Below are positions 5,677 through 8,085 of a stretch of DNA of 8,085 bases, one piece after another. This stretch comes from JBCBZH01 sp039815415. Lineage in GTDB: Bacteria; Bacteroidota; Rhodothermia; Rhodothermales; Rubricoccaceae. Both the position numbers and the translations under genes were made by a program. Numbering within the stretch: position 1 is the stretch's first letter; every line of letters begins with the position of its first letter. The notes below the pieces were generated by a model. It made no database searches. It was given only the letters and a program-made list of their open reading frames with translations, and was not told the origin of the DNA. The DNA lies in assembly GCA_039815415.1 (NCBI GenBank), contig JBCBZH010000201.1:1-8085 (forward strand). The letters run 5' to 3'.

Positions 5677-5711
5677 GAGGCCCTGCCGGGGCGGAAGACC
5701 GGCAGGGCCTC
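5677..5711 (-). terminator. Second hairpin after ftsZ, likely intrinsic terminator
   Basis: GAGGCCCTGCCGG (5677-5689) and CCGGCAGGGCCTC (5699-5711) form a perfect 13-bp stem with a 9-base loop. On the minus strand, the direction of ftsZ, it is followed by CTTTGGTTCTGG, an interrupted T-rich run. There is no T-run on the plus-strand side, so it most likely serves minus-strand transcription. Confidence 0.65.
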
Positions 5712-5805
5712 GGGGCGGGGAGACCGCCCAGGAACAACCCTGGCGAAGTTGTTCAACTCATCACGGCCAGGCCTGGCGAGCCGACCGTCCGTGAGTCTAC
5801 GGAGC

Positions 5806-5831
5806 CCCCCTGACACAGGTGCGTCAGGGGG
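5806..5831 (-). terminator. First hairpin just after ftsZ
   Basis: CCCCCTGAC (5806-5814) and GTCAGGGGG (5823-5831) form a perfect 9-bp stem with an 8-base loop, eight bases past the ftsZ stop. No T-tract follows on the minus strand, so it may act as an RNA 3' stabiliser or a weak terminator in front of the stronger hairpin at 5677-5711. Confidence 0.55.
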
Positions 5832-5839
5832 AGTTCCGC

Positions 5840-7177
5840 TCAGTCCATCATGCGACGGAGAAACGCCGGGGTCTCGGTTTCATCCTTGCGGATGCGCTCG
5901 GCGCGCGGGGCATCGCCCGAGGCGAAGCGCACGCCTGCCGGACGGATTCCCTCGCTCTCGCGAGTTTCCTCGTCTTCGCGGACGCGCTCCACGTCCATCG
6001 GCTTCGCAGGGGGCGCGCCAGCAACCGGCGTCCGGCGCTCGTAGGCCGGCACGTCGAGCTGGCGGAGATTGTCCTCGCCCTTGTACTGCGGTGGGGCATG
6101 GCTGCCTGTGCCGAGCGTCACCGAGCGGCGCAGGCCCGCGTCGGCCTGGGGCTGGGCCGTGTCAGCCTTGTCGAAGCCAGTCGCGATCACCGTCACGCGG
6201 ATCTGGTCGCCCATCTCCTCGTCGATCACCGTTCCGAAGATGACCTCGGCGTCGTCGCCTGCGGCCTCCTGGATGACCTTGGTGGCCTGCGTGGCCTCGC
6301 GGATGCCGAGCGTGATGCCCGCCGTGATGTTCACCAGCACGTTGCGCGCGCCCTCGATGGAGACGCCGCCCAGCAACGGGCTGGCGATGGCCTTCTCGGC
6401 GGCCTTCTCGGCGCGGCTGTCGCCGGTGGCTGTGGCCGCGCCCATGAGCGCCGTCCCCCCGTCTACCATCGTCGTCCGGACGTCGGCGAAGTCGAGGTTG
6501 ATGAGGCCGTGGATGGTGATCAGCTCCGAGATGCCGCGTGTAGCGTCGTAGAGCACACCGTCCGCCATCTCGAAGGCCTCGATCAGCGTCGTATCGTCCT
6601 CGGCGATATCGAGCAGGCGTTCGTTAGGGATGATGATGAGCGTGTCGACCACCTCGCGGAGGTGCTCGATGCCTTGCTCGGCGGCCTTGAGGCGCTTCTT
6701 GCCCTCGGCGTCGAAGGGCTTCGTGACGACGGCTACCGTGAGGATGCCCATCTTCTTGGCGATGGCCGCCACCACGGGCGCTGCGCCCGTGCCGGTGCCG
6801 CCGCCCATGCCTGCGGTGACGAACACCATGTCGGTGCCGTCGAGCGAGGCTTCGATTTCTCTGTGGCTCTCTTCGGCCGCCTGGGCACCCACGCTGGGCC
6901 GAGCGCCTGCGCCGAGGCCTTTCGTCAGCTCGCGGCCGAGCTGAATCTTGGCCGGCGCCTGGTTGGCCATGAGCGCCTGCGCATCCGTGTTGATGGCGAC
7001 GAACTCGACGCCGTGGATGCCCTTGGCGAGCATGTTGTTGACGGCGTTTCCGCCGCCTCCGCCCACGCCGACCACGCGGAGCGTGGCGGTCTCTTGAGCG
7101 TCATCGTCGAACGCGAATCGGAGCCCAGAGTCGGAGGCTGGGGGAGTCGAGGGGGGGGGAGTAAAGTCGGGGGTCAT
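5840..7177 (-). CDS. ftsZ: Cell division protein FtsZ
   Basis: 445 residues from ATG 7177-7175 to TGA 5842-5840. FtsZ is the tubulin-like GTPase that polymerises into the division ring at midcell. After a Pro-rich N-terminal extension (1-30), the GTPase domain starts with VVGVGGGGGNAVNNM (35-49). The tubulin signature is GMGGGTGTGAAP (123-134), and the synergy (T7) loop is NLDFADVRTTM (227-237), which completes the GTPase site of the neighbouring subunit. A variable linker of about 100 residues, rich in Arg, Glu and Asp, leads to the conserved C-terminal peptide TPAFLRRMMD (436-445), which binds membrane tethers such as FtsA. All key residues are present. A clear Shine-Dalgarno GGAGGG precedes the ATG, unlike the other starts here. 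ftsA lies directly upstream, as in the division and cell wall cluster. Confidence 0.98.
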   Translation of the reverse strand: MTPDFTPPPSTPPASDSGLRFAFDDDAQETATLRVVGVGGGGGNAVNNMLAKGIHGVEFVAINTDAQALMANQAPAKIQLGRELTKGLGAGARPSVGAQAAEESHREIEASLDGTDMVFVTAGMGGGTGTGAAPVVAAIAKKMGILTVAVVTKPFDAEGKKRLKAAEQGIEHLREVVDTLIIIPNERLLDIAEDDTTLIEAFEMADGVLYDATRGISELITIHGLINLDFADVRTTMVDGGTALMGAATATGDSRAEKAAEKAIASPLLGGVSIEGARNVLVNITAGITLGIREATQATKVIQEAAGDDAEVIFGTVIDEEMGDQIRVTVIATGFDKADTAQPQADAGLRRSVTLGTGSHAPPQYKGEDNLRQLDVPAYERRTPVAGAPPAKPMDVERVREDEETRESEGIRPAGVRFASGDAPRAERIRKDETETPAFLRRMMD

Positions 7178-7300
7178 GGGGTCCCTCCGGGTGGGAGAAT
7201 GCCAGGGTTGTGGGGTGAGGGGTGGACCCGTCGCAAGCTACCGGTGCGGGGGCCAATCGTGCACGTCGGTTTCCGCCTCGCGCACAGCTTTCTTTGTGAG
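7178..7300. other. ftsA-ftsZ spacer (123 bases)
   Basis: Noncoding spacer on the minus-strand transcript. It contains the ftsZ Shine-Dalgarno at its ftsZ end and is long enough for a separate ftsZ promoter. TAGCTTGC on the minus strand vaguely recalls the Bacteroidota TAnnTTTG box but has no well-spaced upstream element, so I do not call a promoter. Confidence 0.4.
7183..7188 (-). promoter_or_regulatory. Shine-Dalgarno sequence of ftsZ
   Basis: GGAGGG on the minus strand, five bases before the ATG at 7177. It is the only strong Shine-Dalgarno found ahead of a gene in this window, and it fixes the ftsZ start. Confidence 0.8.
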
Positions 7301-7927
7301 TTAGAGTTCGTCGAACCAGCTCCGCATCCGGGAGGTGATGCGGGTGACCAGCGGGTCCGCCTCGGCGGTGTGTCCGTCTCCGGACACCTCGGCCTCGAGG
7401 AGGGCTTCGCCATTGCCGTCGGTGGTGGCGTCGTGGAGGCGCGCGGCGCCTTCAGCACCGGCCCGCAGGCCGTGCAACACCAGCCCGACGCCGGTGGCGT
7501 ACTTCGGGTTGGCGACCTCCTCCACCAGCCCGCCTTCGAGCCCGATCGGGAGCCCGACGCGCGCTTCGAGGCCGAGGATGTCCGACGCCAGCTCGGCGGT
7601 TCCGGGGATCAGCGCGCCGCCGCCGGTGAGCACCACGCCCGCCGAGAGATGGCGCCCGTAGCCGGACCGCTTGATCTCGATGGCGACGATCTCGAGGATC
7701 TCCTCCATGCGTGGCTGGATGATCTGCGCGAGCGTGCTCTGCCCGATGGACTTGTCTGGGCGGCCTCCGATGCCAGGGATGGTGATCTCCTGATCTTCGC
7801 TCACGAGGTCCACCAGCGCGACGCCAAACTGGCGCTTCAGGCGCTCGGCCTGCTCGTGGAGGATGCCGAGGCCCTTGCGGAGGTCGTCGGTGACCTTGTT
7901 GCCGGCCACGGCCACGACCGCCGTGTG
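7301..7927 (-). CDS. ftsA: Cell division protein FtsA, C-terminal part (upstream part missing or replaced)
   Basis: About 208 residues ending at TAA 7303-7301 are clearly FtsA, the actin-like ATPase that anchors FtsZ to the membrane. They start at HTAVVAVAGNKVTDDLRKGLGI, continue with EQAERLKRQFG, and include the adenosine-motif segment VVLTGGGALIPG (about 7636-7601), NPKYATGVGLVLHG, and a C-terminal amphipathic helix with ITSRMRSWFDEL, the expected membrane-targeting sequence. Normally a DIGGGTTD-type phosphate motif lies just before HTAV. Here the frame instead reads CDLAGVLVCQYG, with no likeness to FtsA, and is closed by TAG at 8071-8069; the open frame could start no earlier than TTG 8038. 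So the N-terminal half and the first actin-like subdomains are absent from the window. Either the sequence near the end is chimeric or the gene is disrupted. The neighbouring ftsZ supports the identity. Confidence 0.85.
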   Translation of the reverse strand, partial: HTAVVAVAGNKVTDDLRKGLGILHEQAERLKRQFGVALVDLVSEDQEITIPGIGGRPDKSIGQSTLAQIIQPRMEEILEIVAIEIKRSGYGRHLSAGVVLTGGGALIPGTAELASDILGLEARVGLPIGLEGGLVEEVANPKYATGVGLVLHGLRAGAEGAARLHDATTDGNGEALLEAEVSGDGHTAEADPLVTRITSRMRSWFDEL

Positions 7928-8085
7928 GCCATATTGACATACCAGAACACCCGCCAGGTCACAACTCCCCAGACGTTCGTCACGTGCATCACAGCGCGAG
8001 CGCCGGTACCCCGTTGGCGGAACGATTGTCTCGAACAAAGGATGCGCACCGTAGCGGAGGCCATGTACCTAGGGGAGAAAGCCAA
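7928..8085. other. Unrecognised end segment joined to ftsA
   Basis: These 158 bases should encode FtsA residues upstream of HTAV, but none of the three minus-strand frames shows FtsA motifs; two contain stops, and the third, open to the edge, has no recognisable content. Base composition looks somewhat less GC-rich than in ftsZ and ftsA. No insertion-sequence end, tRNA or direct repeat can be seen at the junction. A chimeric read or contig end, or an insertion running out of the window, would both fit. Confidence 0.5.

Larger units (their letters stand above)
5536..5839. other. Intergenic region (304 bases) between ftsZ and the membrane protein gene
   Basis: It holds two hairpins in tandem (5806-5831 and 5677-5711) and about 140 bases of leader before the GTG at 5535. 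A minus-strand open frame crosses the region and overlaps that GTG by a GTGA arrangement, but it runs through both hairpins and has no likeness to known proteins, so I do not call it. No tRNA or clear promoter is seen. Confidence 0.5.

Noticed and set aside
4971..5813. 280-codon plus-strand open frame (and others at 4216-4875 and 4927-5628)
   Set aside because: Antisense to a gene with clear signal peptide, domain and membrane segments; composition is typical of spurious frames in GC-rich DNA.
5532..5816. 94-codon minus-strand open frame ending in a GTGA overlap with the membrane protein start
   Set aside because: It runs through both hairpins after ftsZ and has no start codon after the second hairpin and no recognisable sequence; the overlap alone is weak evidence.
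7151..7160. Run of G within the start region of ftsZ as a phase-variable tract
   Set aside because: It encodes prolines of the N-terminal extension in an intact frame; without variant reads there is no sign of slippage.
7934..7939. TTGACA on the plus strand, a perfect -35 hexamer
   Set aside because: No -10 element lies 16-18 bases downstream, and it sits in the doubtful end segment.

Overview
The window is GC-rich, densely coding chromosomal DNA, probably from a member of Rhodothermota or Bacteroidota (Rhodothermia-like). The grounds are the end of a TonB-dependent receptor, a short DUF721/DciA protein ending in VKEVAFR, an ftsA-ftsZ pair of the Bacteroidota type, a lipoprotein subtilase, and starts mostly without Shine-Dalgarno sequences. 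The taxonomic call is inference.

Layout. Positions 2-1027 (+) hold the 3' part of a TonB-dependent outer-membrane receptor. It converges on a small minus-strand gene (1077-1430) whose product resembles emfourin-type protease inhibitors at fold level. That gene is divergent from a secreted S8 (subtilisin-like) lipoprotein protease at 1579-3069 (+), which ends in a strong UUCG-loop terminator. Everything after this is on the minus strand. Read in the direction of transcription it runs: an ftsA 3' portion (7927-7301), ftsZ (7177-5840), a hairpin-rich gap of 304 bases, a 590-residue protein joining a glycosidase-like TIM-barrel domain to six membrane segments (5535-3763), a 289-base gap, and a DciA-like protein (3473-3183).

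The most unusual signal is at DNA level. The 11-mer TCGCCAGCTCG (reverse complement CGAGCTGGCGA) occurs exactly eight times in 8 kb, in both orientations, in genes and between genes, with at least ten more copies carrying one mismatch. Inside genes it is read in three different codon phases, so protein conservation does not explain it. Two pairs are inverted and form hairpins between convergent genes. Density, mixed orientation and hairpin pairing recall DNA uptake sequences (Neisseria, Pasteurellaceae) or the cyanobacterial HIP1 repeat.

Other points of interest are the 590-residue protein, which keeps the glycosidase scaffold but appears to lack both catalytic glutamates; the head-to-head pairing of a possible protease inhibitor with a protease; and the abrupt loss of FtsA similarity near 7928, where the last ~158 bases look unrelated and carry an in-frame stop.
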